Shown: positions 1 through 5,888, numbered from the stretch's first letter. The stretch: 6,294 bases of DNA from Clostridia bacterium (GCA_017615235.1 JAGAAM010000065.1:1-6294); one strand, 5' to 3'. Made by a program: numbers and translations. Notes: generated by a model not told the origin, from the sequence alone.

Positions 1-1
1 T

Positions 2-577
2 ATTGCGGACGAACTCTGGGTCCCCACGCTTTCCACCGGCGCAATGCTGCGCGCGGCGATCAAAGCACAAACCGAGCTCGGGCTCGCCGCAAAGGCCGCC
101 ATCGACGAAGGTTCGCTCGTGTCCGACAAGGTCGTTATAGGGATAATCCGCGAAAGACTTGCCGAAAGCGACTGCGCAAACGGCTTCATTCTGGACGGAT
201 TCCCCAGGACGGTTCCCCAGGCGGAAGCGCTGGACGAAATGGGAGTTAAAGTGGACTGCGTGCTTGATATCGAAGTCCCCGACGAAACCATTGTCGAGCG
301 TATGAGCGGCAGGCGTCTCTGCTCCGCGTGCGGAGCAAGCTACCACGTAAAGTATAACCCCTCGGCGGACGGCGTCACCTGCGACAGATGCGGCGCAAAG
401 CTGGTCCTTCGCGACGACGACAAACCGGAGGTAGTGCTTCACAGGTTAGGCGTGTATCACGCCGAAACCGAACCGCTTATCGGTTACTACACCAATAAGG
501 GCCTGCTGAAAACAGTCGACGGCTGCGGCACTCCCGCCGAAGTCACCGAACTGGTAAGAGGGGCTCTCGGAATATGA
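2..577 (+). CDS. adk: Adenylate kinase, 5'-truncated by the window edge
   Basis: Cytoplasmic enzyme catalysing ATP + AMP = 2 ADP. The open frame enters at base 2 with no start, so by comparison with E. coli Adk about 19 N-terminal residues, including the P-loop, lie outside the window; 191 residues are visible. Seen: the AMP-site segment STGAMLR; the core motif GFILDGFPRT, whose Arg contacts nucleotide; a lid with two CxxC pairs (Cys codons at 320, 329, 380 and 389), the zinc-binding lid typical of Gram-positive Adk; and the lid-end motif RDDDKPE. The usual STGD has Ala in place of Asp; I recall the same change in other clostridial and some alphaproteobacterial Adk, so it is probably benign. 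The stop overlaps the map start (ATGA), implying translational coupling. In this cluster adk normally follows secY, which would be just upstream. Confidence 0.97.
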   Translation: MADELWVPTLSTGAMLRAAIKAQTELGLAAKAAIDEGSLVSDKVVIGIIRERLAESDCANGFILDGFPRTVPQAEALDEMGVKVDCVLDIEVPDETIVERMSGRRLCSACGASYHVKYNPSADGVTCDRCGAKLVLRDDDKPEVVLHRLGVYHAETEPLIGYYTNKGLLKTVDGCGTPAEVTELVRGALGI

Positions 578-1326
578 TTACTTTGAAATCGGGTGATTCG
601 CTCACCCGCATGCGCGACGCCGGAAGGATCGCCGCTATCGCGCGGGAAATAGGGGGCGAACACGTCCGCGAAGGCGTAACGACCGCCGCTATCGACCGCG
701 AGATAAAGAAGTGCATCCTTTCACACGGGGCAAAGCCCTCTTTCCTGGGCTACGGCGGTTTTCCGGCATCCGCGTGCATCAGTGTTAACGACGAGATAAT
801 CCACGGCATACCTTCCAACACGCGGGTACTCAAAAACGGCGATATCGTCAAAATAGACGTGGGGGCGTACTACAAAGGCTTCCACGGCGACTGTGCGGCG
901 ACTTTCACCGTCGGCGAAGTATCCGGACCGGCAAAACAGCTTATCGAAGTTACCAGACAGTGCTTTTACGAAGGCATAAGCGCCATTAAAGAGGGCGCGC
1001 GGCTCGGCGATATCGGGTTCGCGGTCCATAGCTATGCCGAAAGTTTCGGCTATTCGGTGGTGCGCGAATACGTAGGGCACGGGGTAGGGCACGATCTGCA
1101 CGAAGACCCGGAAGTTCCCAACTACGGCACTCCGGGGCACGGATTCAGGCTCCGCCCGGGAATGACGATAGCGATCGAACCGATGATCAACGCCGGTACC
1201 TTTGAAGTCCGCGTGCTGGCAAACGAATGGACGGTAGTTACCGCCGACGGAAAACTTTCGGCTCACTACGAAAACACCGTTGCCATCACCGAAAACGGCG
1301 TCGTGATCCTTACCGATCCGGCGTAG
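574..1326 (+). CDS. map: Methionine aminopeptidase, type I
   Basis: Cytoplasmic metalloprotease that removes the initiator Met from nascent proteins once they are deformylated. The 250-residue length is normal for bacterial type Ia enzymes without an N-terminal extension. All five expected metal ligands are present: Asp95 (in KIDVGA), Asp106 (in HGDCAA), His169 (in GHGVGH), Glu202 (in AIEPM) and Glu233 (in HYENT). The substrate-site histidines His77 (in IIHGIP) and His176 are also there, so the enzyme should be active. The ATG overlaps the adk stop by four bases, with a purine-rich AGAGGGG at 557-563 as a modest ribosome binding site. The gene ends in TAG, the same stop that interrupts the next gene in the same frame. 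The long minus-strand frame over this gene is a coding shadow. Confidence 0.98.
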   Translation: MITLKSGDSLTRMRDAGRIAAIAREIGGEHVREGVTTAAIDREIKKCILSHGAKPSFLGYGGFPASACISVNDEIIHGIPSNTRVLKNGDIVKIDVGAYYKGFHGDCAATFTVGEVSGPAKQLIEVTRQCFYEGISAIKEGARLGDIGFAVHSYAESFGYSVVREYVGHGVGHDLHEDPEVPNYGTPGHGFRLRPGMTIAIEPMINAGTFEVRVLANEWTVVTADGKLSAHYENTVAITENGVVILTDPA

Positions 1327-1338
1327 CGGGGTAACGCG

Positions 1339-1617
1339 ATGGATGATCTTACAGGCAGTCTCGCGTTGGCTTAGGCAGGGCGCGACAAAGGCAGACTGTG
1401 CGTTATAACCGGCGCTTCAGATGAAGAAGGCTGTGTGCTTATCGCCGACGGACGCACACGCAAGGTCGAAGCCCCCAAAAAGAAAAAGTTGAAGCATTTA
1501 AAGCTTGTCGACTGGTTGCCGGAGGATCTGCGGCGCACAGACGCGGCGCATTTGACGAATCGCCTGATACGCGAATTCATCGCCCGCGCAGGCACGCAGC
1601 CCGGCACACCGATGTAA
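1339..1617 (+). pseudogene. KOW-domain RNA-binding protein (L14e/L6e/L27e-like) interrupted by an in-frame TAG
   Basis: Reading from ATG 1339 gives a 92-codon frame with codon 12 = TAG (1372-1374) and no other interruption. Before the stop: TGSLALA; after it: AGRDKGRLCVITG, then DGRTRKVEAPKKKKLKHL and a helical C-terminus. This matches the small KOW-motif protein that Clostridia often encode between map and infA, whose N-terminus runs roughly G-x-V-x-x-SKAGRDKG. The TAG falls where the Lys before AGRDKG is expected, one base from AAG. Family members are thought to bind ribosomal RNA; the exact role is not established. The remaining frame could restart at GTG 1435 (60 codons, weak AAGAAGG just upstream), but that would lose the KOW signature. 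The ribosome binding site before ATG 1339 is weak (GGGG 1328-1331). It could be a nonsense allele, a base-call error or a suppressed codon; the 80 clean downstream codons argue against old decay. Confidence 0.72.
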
Positions 1618-1618
1618 C

Positions 1619-1626
1619 AAAGGAGG
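1619..1626 (+). promoter_or_regulatory. Strong ribosome binding site that fixes the infA start
   Basis: AAAGGAGG is an almost complete anti-16S match. It sits 7 bases before CTG 1634 and 4 bases before ATT 1631. Because the infA frame has a TGA at 1565-1567 and no ATG, GTG or TTG between it and residue 2 of the protein, this site shows that initiation must use a non-standard codon, most likely CTG 1634. Confidence 0.85.
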
Positions 1627-1633
1627 AATTATT

Positions 1634-1852
1634 CTGGCTAAAAGCGACGTAATCGAATGCGAAGGCACCGTTATCGAGGTGCTTCCCAATACGGTTTTTA
1701 AAGTAAAACTCACAAACGGCCATATTGTAACCGCGCATATCTCCGGTAAGATGCGCATGAACTACATCAAGGTCGTACCCGGCGACAGAGTTACGGTGGA
1801 GGTTTCCATCTACGACCTCTCGCAGGGCAGAATCACATTCAGAGCTAAATAA
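1634..1852 (+). CDS. infA: Translation initiation factor IF-1 with a non-AUG start
   Basis: IF-1 is a 72-residue OB-fold protein that binds the A site of the 30S subunit and works with IF-2 and IF-3 to select initiator tRNA and start codon. The frame reads (M)[12 protein letters not shown], then the hallmark [25 protein letters not shown] and [11 protein letters not shown], aligning end to end with E. coli IF-1. Family alignment puts Met at CTG 1634-1636; ATT 1631-1633 is the only close alternative. No ATG, GTG or TTG lies in frame upstream before TGA 1565, and the first internal GTG would remove the N-terminal strand. Standard gene callers will therefore probably miss or truncate it. The gene lies just after the KOW gene and 14 bases before rpmJ, its usual place. 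Confidence 0.95.
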   Translation: MAKSDVIECEGTVIEVLPNTVFKVKLTNGHIVTAHISGKMRMNYIKVVPGDRVTVEVSIYDLSQGRITFRAK

Positions 1853-1866
1853 ACGGAGGAAATAAA

Positions 1867-1980
1867 ATGAAAGTAAAACCTTCTGTTAAGAAAATGTGCG
1901 AGAAATGCAAGATCATAAAGCGCAAAGGCAAAGTTATGGTCATATGCGAAAATCCCAAGCACAAGCAGAAACAAGGATAG
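1867..1980 (+). CDS. rpmJ: Large-subunit ribosomal protein bL36 (zinc form)
   Basis: A 37-residue protein of the 50S subunit, at the canonical length and start ([14 protein letters not shown]). The zinc ribbon is complete: Cys11, Cys14, Cys27 and His32, so this is the zinc-binding (C+) type, the paralogue class that in bacteria with both forms is favoured when zinc is plentiful. GGAGG at 1855-1859 sits 7 bases before the ATG. The gene is between infA and rpsM, the standard order. It ends with TAG, and the rpsM ribosome binding site overlaps that stop, so the two genes are tightly coupled. Confidence 0.97.
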   Translation: MKVKPSVKKMCEKCKIIKRKGKVMVICENPKHKQKQG

Positions 1981-1991
1981 GAGAGTAAACT

Positions 1992-2360
1992 ATGGCTCGT
2001 ATTTCCGGTGTTGACATCCCCAACGCAAAAAGAGTAGAGATCGGTCTCACCTATATCTACGGTATAGGCAGAAGCCGTTCCAACGAGATCCTCAAAAAGA
2101 CCGGCATTAACCCCGATATCAGGGTTAAGGATCTTTCCGAGGAAGACGTGGCAAAACTGCGTGACGTTATAGAAAACGACTATATCGTCGAAGGCGATCT
2201 CAGAAGAGACGTCGCTCTTAACATCAAGAGAATGACGGAGATCGACTGCTACCGCGGCACCCGCCACAGAAAAGGCCTTCCTGTTCGCGGCCAGAGGACC
2301 AAGACCAACGCCAGGACCAGAAAAGGCCCGGTCAAGACTATCGCGAACAAGAAGAAGTAA
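1992..2360 (+). CDS. rpsM: Small-subunit ribosomal protein uS13
   Basis: A 30S head protein that contacts the P-site tRNA and forms an intersubunit bridge with the 50S subunit. The 122 residues are a normal length. Recognisable parts are the N-terminal [26 protein letters not shown], the central helical region, and the basic C-terminal signature [20 protein letters not shown] at residues 87-106, followed by a Lys-rich tail that reaches toward tRNA. The start is set by AGGAGA (1979-1984), 7 bases before the ATG. Only 11 bases separate it from rpmJ, so there is no room for an alpha-operon leader pseudoknot of the E. coli type (where S4 represses translation) upstream of this gene. Confidence 0.98.
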   Translation: MARISGVDIPNAKRVEIGLTYIYGIGRSRSNEILKKTGINPDIRVKDLSEEDVAKLRDVIENDYIVEGDLRRDVALNIKRMTEIDCYRGTRHRKGLPVRGQRTKTNARTRKGPVKTIANKKK

Positions 2361-2379
2361 AGGAGGCAAGCGATAAAGT

Positions 2380-2778
2380 ATGGCAAAAGTTCAGAAAAAG
2401 ACGGCCGTCAAGAGACGCCGCGAAAGAAAGAACATCGAAAGAGGACAGGCGCACATCCAGTCCAGCTTCAACAACACCATCGTTACCATCACTGATATGC
2501 AGGGCAACGCGGTATCGTGGGCTTCCGCCGGTGAACTCGGTTACAGAGGTTCCAGAAAATCCACCCCCTTTGCAGCTCAGATGGCTGCCGAAACTGCCGC
2601 AAAAGCCGCTATGGAACACGGCATGAAGACAGTCGAAGTCTTTGTCAAAGGTCCCGGACAGGGAAGAGAAGCCGCGATCAGATCGCTTCAGGTCGCCGGT
2701 CTCGACATCACACTTATCAAAGACGTTACGCCGATCCCTCACAACGGTTGCAGACCGCCCAAGAGAAGGCGCGTATAA
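2380..2778 (+). CDS. rpsK: Small-subunit ribosomal protein uS11
   Basis: A protein of the 30S platform that binds 16S rRNA near the mRNA exit region. The 132 residues are typical. The family signature is intact: [13 protein letters not shown] at residues 27-39, [15 protein letters not shown] at 89-103, and the C-terminal [18 protein letters not shown]. An in-frame TAA at 2374-2376 rules out any upstream start, so ATG 2380 is firm. The nearest Shine-Dalgarno sequence, AGGAGG at 2361-2366, leaves a 13-base spacer, longer than for the other genes here; translation probably relies partly on coupling to rpsM, which ends directly before that AGGAGG. Confidence 0.98.
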   Translation: MAKVQKKTAVKRRRERKNIERGQAHIQSSFNNTIVTITDMQGNAVSWASAGELGYRGSRKSTPFAAQMAAETAAKAAMEHGMKTVEVFVKGPGQGREAAIRSLQVAGLDITLIKDVTPIPHNGCRPPKRRRV

Positions 2779-2798
2779 CGATTTAACGGAGGTTATTT

Positions 2799-3431
2799 AT
2801 GGCAAGATACACAGGACCTGCCTGCAAGCTTTGCCGCAGGGAAGGCACCAAGCTTTACCTTAAAGGCGATCGCTGCAGCAGCGACAAATGCGCTCTTTCC
2901 CGCAGAGCTACCGCTCCCGGCCAGCACGGTGCGGGCAACGGCAGAAGAAGACCGAAAGAATACAGCCTTCAGCTTCGCGAAAAGCAGAAAGCTAAAAGGT
3001 ACTATGGCATTCTGGAAAAGCAGTTTAAGAACTACTTTGAAAAGGCCGACAGAAAAGAAGGCCAGACCGGCGAGAACCTTCTCACCATGATCGAGCGCAG
3101 GCTCGACAACGTAGTTTACCGTATGGGTATGGCGGAAAGCCGCAGGGAAGCGCGCCAGCTCGTACTCCACGGACATTTCACCGTGAACGGCAAGAAGGTC
3201 AATATCCCTTCGTTCGAAGTCAAGAAGGGCGACGTCGTCGCGCTTAAAGACTCCAGCCGCAAATCCGAAAAATTTAAAATGCTTATCGAGAATATCACCG
3301 CAAGGACAGTACCTGCCTGGATGGACGTCGATAAAGAAAACATCGTTGCCACGATCAAGGAACTTCCGAAGAGAGAAGACGTTGACTTCCCGTTCGAAGA
3401 GCACCTTATCGTCGAGCTTTACTCGAAATAA
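2799..3431 (+). CDS. rpsD: Small-subunit ribosomal protein uS4 (zinc form)
   Basis: A primary 16S rRNA binding protein that nucleates 30S assembly and helps control decoding accuracy. It has 210 residues. The N-terminus carries Cys9, Cys12, Cys26 and Cys31, the four-Cys zinc site seen in the Thermus-type (C+) S4 and lost in C- forms. The S4 RNA-binding domain follows at about residues 99-152, with [12 protein letters not shown] and [25 protein letters not shown] at 2786-2792 sits 6 bases before the ATG. It lies between rpsK and rpoA, as in the E. coli alpha operon and unlike B. subtilis, where rpsD maps elsewhere. In organisms studied S4 can repress its own operon; no known S4 target structure is recognisable here, though a hairpin follows the gene. 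Confidence 0.98.
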   Translation: MARYTGPACKLCRREGTKLYLKGDRCSSDKCALSRRATAPGQHGAGNGRRRPKEYSLQLREKQKAKRYYGILEKQFKNYFEKADRKEGQTGENLLTMIERRLDNVVYRMGMAESRREARQLVLHGHFTVNGKKVNIPSFEVKKGDVVALKDSSRKSEKFKMLIENITARTVPAWMDVDKENIVATIKELPKREDVDFPFEEHLIVELYSK

Positions 3432-3434
3432 TCA

Positions 3435-3452
3435 CTTCTGATTTATCAGAAG
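3435..3452 (+). other. Hairpin in the rpsD-rpoA gap
   Basis: A perfect 7-bp inverted repeat, CTTCTGA and TCAGAAG, with a TTTA loop begins 3 bases after the rpsD stop. The rpoA ribosome binding site (AGGAGG 3466-3471) lies 13 bases downstream. No U-run follows the stem, so it is not an intrinsic terminator. It could be a transcript processing or stability element, or a site that sets the ratio of RpoA to ribosomal proteins; the sequence alone does not decide. Confidence 0.6.
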
Positions 3453-3479
3453 CCCCAATATCACGAGGAGGAATACAGA

Positions 3480-4430
3480 ATGATCGAAATCGAAAGGCCG
3501 AATATCGTTACCGCCGAACTGAGCGAGGACGGCACCCACGGCGTGTTCGTCGTCGAGCCGCTTGAAAGAGGTTACGGGATCACACTCGGCAATTCGCTTC
3601 GCCGCGTGCTTTTAAGCTCGCTGCCCGGCGTTGCCGCATCCAGCGTCAAGATAGACGGCGTCCTTCACGAGATATCCACCGTTCCCGGAGTCAAAGAAGA
3701 CGTGCCCGAGATCATACTCAACGTCAAGGGGATAATTGCAAAGCTTCACTGCCAGCAGCCCAAGACTTGTGTGATCGACGCGCGCGGCGGCGAAGTCACC
3801 GCCGGCGATATCCAGGCGGATTCGGATATCGAGATACTCAACCCCGATCACCACATTGCTACCGTCGAAACGGGAGCGCCCTTCTTTATGGAGATTACTT
3901 TCGAGCACGGCAGAGGATACGTTTCGTCCGATAAAAACAAGTCTATGGTCGAGAATCCCGTTATCGGCGTGCTTTACACCGATTCGATATTCACGCCCGT
4001 ACTCAAGGCGAACTTCACCGTATCCAACACCCGCGTCGGCAACATTACCGATTACGACAAGCTCGAACTCGACGTAACCACCAACGGCACCATCGACGCG
4101 AAAGAAGCCGTTTCTCTCGCTGCGAAGATCCTTAACGAGCACCTCAACCTCTTTATAGAACTTTCCGACGAAGCCAAGAACACCGAAATCATGGTCGACA
4201 GGGAAGAAACCATTAAAGAAAAAGTGCTCGAAATGACTATCGAAGAACTCGATATGTCGGTCAGGAGCTTCAACTGCCTGAAGAGAGCCGGAATCGACAC
4301 CGTCGAAGATCTTATAAACAGGACCGAGGAAGATATGATGAAAGTCAGGAACCTCGGCAAGAAATCGCTCGAAGAAGTCATTCAGAAGCTGCAGTCCCTG
4401 GGGCTTTCGCTTCGCAAATCGGATGACTGA
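3480..4430 (+). CDS. rpoA: DNA-directed RNA polymerase subunit alpha
   Basis: The alpha subunit dimerises to start RNA polymerase assembly, and its C-terminal domain binds UP-element DNA and regulators. The 316-residue length fits Bacillota. The N-terminal domain (about 1-230) holds the dimer and assembly segment [20 protein letters not shown] at residues 28-47. A linker follows, then the C-terminal domain (about 249-312) with [20 protein letters not shown] and [13 protein letters not shown]. Arg262 corresponds to E. coli Arg265 and Asn265 to Asn268, key residues for minor-groove binding, so UP-element recognition should be conserved. AGGAGG at 3466-3471 is 8 bases before the ATG. The stop codon forms part of a downstream hairpin. 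Confidence 0.99.
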   Translation: MIEIERPNIVTAELSEDGTHGVFVVEPLERGYGITLGNSLRRVLLSSLPGVAASSVKIDGVLHEISTVPGVKEDVPEIILNVKGIIAKLHCQQPKTCVIDARGGEVTAGDIQADSDIEILNPDHHIATVETGAPFFMEITFEHGRGYVSSDKNKSMVENPVIGVLYTDSIFTPVLKANFTVSNTRVGNITDYDKLELDVTTNGTIDAKEAVSLAAKILNEHLNLFIELSDEAKNTEIMVDREETIKEKVLEMTIEELDMSVRSFNCLKRAGIDTVEDLINRTEEDMMKVRNLGKKSLEEVIQKLQSLGLSLRKSDD

Positions 4431-4446
4431 ACCTGAAAGGGGTTCA
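4428..4446 (+). other. Hairpin spanning the rpoA stop codon
   Basis: TGAACC (beginning with the rpoA TGA itself) and GGTTCA form a perfect 6-bp inverted repeat around a 7-base loop; a T-G wobble could lengthen it. No U-run follows, so it is unlikely to terminate transcription. The rplQ ribosome binding site is about 20 bases further on. A role in mRNA processing or in coupling between rpoA and rplQ is possible but unproven, and a 6-bp repeat can arise by chance. Confidence 0.4.
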
Positions 4447-4482
4447 CGGCGGTATTAAATCAAATAAGGAGGCACACTTAAA

Positions 4483-5031
4483 ATGCCCGGTACAAGAAAA
4501 TTAGGCAGACCTACCGCGCATAGAATGTCTATGCTCAGAGGCATGGTCACTTTTCTGCTTGAAAAAGGCAAAATAGAGACAACCGCTACCCGCGCCGCGG
4601 AAGTCGCAGCGCTTGCGGATAAAATGATTACTCTCGGCAAGAAGAACACTCTTGTCGCCAAAAGGCAGGCGATCGCGTTCCTCAAAAAGGAAAGCGTCGT
4701 TTACAAACTCTTCACCAAGATCGCTCCGCTTTACGACGAAAGAACCGGCGGCTACACCCGCGTTCTTAAAATCGGTCCCAGAAGGGGCGACGGCGCCGAG
4801 ATGGCTATAGTCGAACTCGTCGGAGCCGAAAAGGTTTTCGAAGAGCCGAAGAAAGGCAAAGCCGAAGCCAAAGCCGAACCGAAGGCGGAAGCTAAAGCGG
4901 AACCGAAGAAGCCCGCCGCGCGCAAGCCGCGCAAGGCCGCTCCCAAAGCCGAACCGAAGGAAGAACCGAAGGAAGAACCGAAGGAAGAAGCTCCCGCAGA
5001 GGAAGCCAAAGCAGAGGAAGCAGCGGAATAA
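4483..5031 (+). CDS. rplQ: Large-subunit ribosomal protein bL17 with a long Lys/Ala/Glu/Pro C-terminal tail
   Basis: bL17 sits near the peptide exit tunnel side of the 50S subunit. The core, about residues 1-118, is canonical: [20 protein letters not shown], then [10 protein letters not shown] and the C-terminal strand region ending in [11 protein letters not shown]. Typical bL17 stops at roughly 113-130 residues; here another 64 residues follow (about 119-182), made almost only of Lys, Ala, Glu and Pro. The tail is predicted disordered, goes from mixed charge to acidic, and contains two copies of AEAKAEPK (127-134, 135-142) and three of EPKE (157-168). The frame is continuous with a normal TAA. 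AGGAGG at 4467-4472 is 10 bases before the ATG. It is the last gene of the operon, with a terminator right after it. Confidence 0.97.
   Translation: MPGTRKLGRPTAHRMSMLRGMVTFLLEKGKIETTATRAAEVAALADKMITLGKKNTLVAKRQAIAFLKKESVVYKLFTKIAPLYDERTGGYTRVLKIGPRRGDGAEMAIVELVGAEKVFEEPKKGKAEAKAEPKAEAKAEPKKPAARKPRKAAPKAEPKEEPKEEPKEEAPAEEAKAEEAAE
4861..4908 (+). repeat. Two 24-bp direct repeats in the rplQ tail
   Basis: Two adjacent 24-bp units, 4861-4884 and 4885-4908, each encode AEAKAEPK. The DNA copies differ only at synonymous third positions (for example GCC/GCG and GCC/GCT). This suggests an older duplication kept at the protein level, or selection on amino-acid composition. Confidence 0.85.
4951..4986 (+). 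repeat. Three perfect 12-bp tandem repeats in the rplQ tail
   Basis: The unit GAACCGAAGGAA occurs three times without a mismatch (4951-4962, 4963-4974, 4975-4986), each encoding EPKE. Identical copies imply recent slippage; as the unit is a multiple of three, copy number can vary between strains without breaking the frame. Confidence 0.9.
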
Positions 5032-5040
5032 TCCGTATAA

Positions 5041-5075
5041 ACAAAAAAGACCGTTCACGCGACGGTCTTTTTTGT
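5041..5075. terminator. Rho-independent terminator ending the operon, probably bidirectional
   Basis: The arms ACAAAAAAGACCGT (5041-5054) and ACGGTCTTTTTTGT (5062-5075) are perfectly complementary over 14 bp around a 7-base loop. The GACCGT/ACGGTC core with T6 on the plus strand terminates rplQ transcription 9 bases after its stop. The A6 on the 5' side gives the same layout on the minus strand, so it can also terminate the convergent gene that ends at 5087. Confidence 0.95.
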
Positions 5076-5086
5076 TGTCAATTGAA

Positions 5087-5752
5087 TCAGGGTTCGGAAA
5101 CCTCATACTGCTGATAAGTCTTGTAGGATTCCGGGAAGTAAGCCGGCTGCATCTCCTCCGGCAAAAGCAGTTTGAGCGAAACGTCGGATTTTGCCCCGGA
5201 AGAATAAACGTAGCATATCATTTTGTCTCTGTCATAGGTAACGTCTATGCCGTTTATGTAGTTTTCTATAAGCAGCACCGGGATAAGGTATTCTCCGTCG
5301 CTTTCGCGGCAAAGCAGCGGCGCGGAGATGCGTATGGGGTTGTCGTTAATTACTATAAGCGAGGAGTTTTTGCGGAACTGAATGCGGTTGTCGGTGCCGA
5401 TAAGGAACATCGTAACGTCGTCGCCGTCGCCCGCTATCCCGAACGAGCAGATCTCGGAAAGATAGGAAAACGGAACGTACAGCCCGTATTCGTTGTTCGC
5501 CGCCTGCGCGCTAAGCGTGTGCAGCGTCGTTTCGTCATAAACCACGCGGACGGAATAGATTTCGGTGTTTTTCGCGGTGTCGTTGTAGGAATAATAAATA
5601 ATCCCCGCGATAAACAGAATTATGCCGACGTAAGCGATCAATAATACGATTACGAAGGCAAGTATCTTTGTGCCCGTTTCGCTGTTCCGTGCGGGTTCGG
5701 TTTTTTTGCCCGCCGGCAAGCGCTTCGCGGTGCCTTCGCGGTTTTCCGCCAT
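5087..5752 (-). CDS. Single-pass membrane protein with stalk-like (copper amine oxidase N-terminal-like) external domain
   Basis: I cannot name this 221-residue protein. It has a hydrophilic, Lys/Arg-rich N-terminus (1-29), one strongly hydrophobic segment (about 30-55) and a large polar C-terminal part, so it should be anchored with the N-terminus inside and about 165 residues outside. The external part has two segments of similar pattern, LYVPFSYLSEICSFGI (91-106) and IPVLLIENYINGIDVTYDRD (157-176). They resemble the VPLRFIAEALG-type motif followed by V-x-W/Y-D of PF07833, a domain common in secreted clostridial proteins. The match is from memory and moderate. No catalytic motif is visible. 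AAAGGAG (5761-5767) lies 8 bases before the ATG, supporting this start and strand over the long opposite frame. It is convergent with rplQ, sharing the terminator, and divergent from the Clp gene. Confidence 0.85.
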   Translation of the reverse strand: MAENREGTAKRLPAGKKTEPARNSETGTKILAFVIVLLIAYVGIILFIAGIIYYSYNDTAKNTEIYSVRVVYDETTLHTLSAQAANNEYGLYVPFSYLSEICSFGIAGDGDDVTMFLIGTDNRIQFRKNSSLIVINDNPIRISAPLLCRESDGEYLIPVLLIENYINGIDVTYDRDKMICYVYSSGAKSDVSLKLLLPEEMQPAYFPESYKTYQQYEVSEP

Positions 5753-5783
5753 ACGTATCGCTCCTTTCCCGTTTGATAAAACA

Positions 5784-5812
5784 AGTATAACACATAAAAA
5801 AGGAAAAATAAA
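5784..5812 (-). promoter_or_regulatory. Predicted promoter of the membrane protein gene
   Basis: On the minus strand TGTTATACT gives an extended -10 element (TGn plus TATACT; hexamer at plus coordinates 5784-5789). With a 17-base spacer the -35 position reads TTTATT (5807-5812), a poor match that the extended -10 may offset. Transcription would begin near 5777, leaving a leader of about 25 bases with the ribosome binding site at 5761-5767. Confidence 0.45.
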
Positions 5813-5868
5813 GGGGTTGCGCTAACCTTTTTTACTGTTTTTACATAATCTTCGTATGAAAGGGGATG

Positions 5869-5888
5869 TATATCGCGTGGGCGATATA
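5869..5888 (+). promoter_or_regulatory. Perfect 8-bp inverted repeat around the Clp-gene start codon
   Basis: TATATCGC (5869-5876) and GCGATATA (5881-5888) are exact inverse complements separated by GTGG. The likely start codon GTG (5877-5879) lies in that 4-base loop, and the AAAGGGG ribosome binding site (5859-5865) ends just before the stem. As RNA it could expose or limit the start codon; as DNA it could be a repressor operator. It does not match the direct-repeat CtsR box I know from clpC promoters. Confidence 0.6.

Noticed and set aside
721..1266. Long minus-strand open frame opposite map
   Set aside because: It lies wholly inside a full-length MetAP with all metal ligands and shows no recognisable family; it is a codon-bias shadow.
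1361..1385. TCGCG and CGCGA flanking the TAG codon as a recoding stem
   Set aside because: Only 5 bp with a 15-base loop inside coding sequence; too weak to claim, and it does not resemble a known recoding element.
1324..1980. General reassignment of TAG to an amino acid
   Set aside because: map and rpmJ both end with TAG at the correct family length, and readthrough of rpmJ would soon meet further TAGs inside rpsM. A local suppression event remains open and is reported separately.
1981..1991. S4-type leader pseudoknot before rpsM
   Set aside because: Only 11 bases separate rpmJ and rpsM, so the E. coli alpha-operon leader structure cannot fit.
4501..5106. Minus-strand 201-codon frame opposite rplQ, rich in Phe, Arg and Gly
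   Set aside because: Its odd composition is the reverse reading of the GAA/AAG/GCC-rich tail of rplQ; no ribosome binding site or family pattern supports it.
5072..5644. Plus-strand 190-codon frame opposite the membrane protein gene
   Set aside because: It begins inside the terminator region, lacks a ribosome binding site, and the minus-strand reading has a clear ribosome binding site, membrane segment and domain pattern.
5809..5833. Possible terminator hairpin with T6 in the divergent intergenic region
   Set aside because: The stem has only two strong GC pairs plus GU wobbles and AU pairs, and a terminator is not expected between divergent genes.
5817..5849. Plus-strand promoter (TTGCGC with CATAAT) for the Clp gene
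   Set aside because: The spacer would be 21 bases, too long for a normal promoter; CATAAT alone is not enough in this AT-rich stretch.
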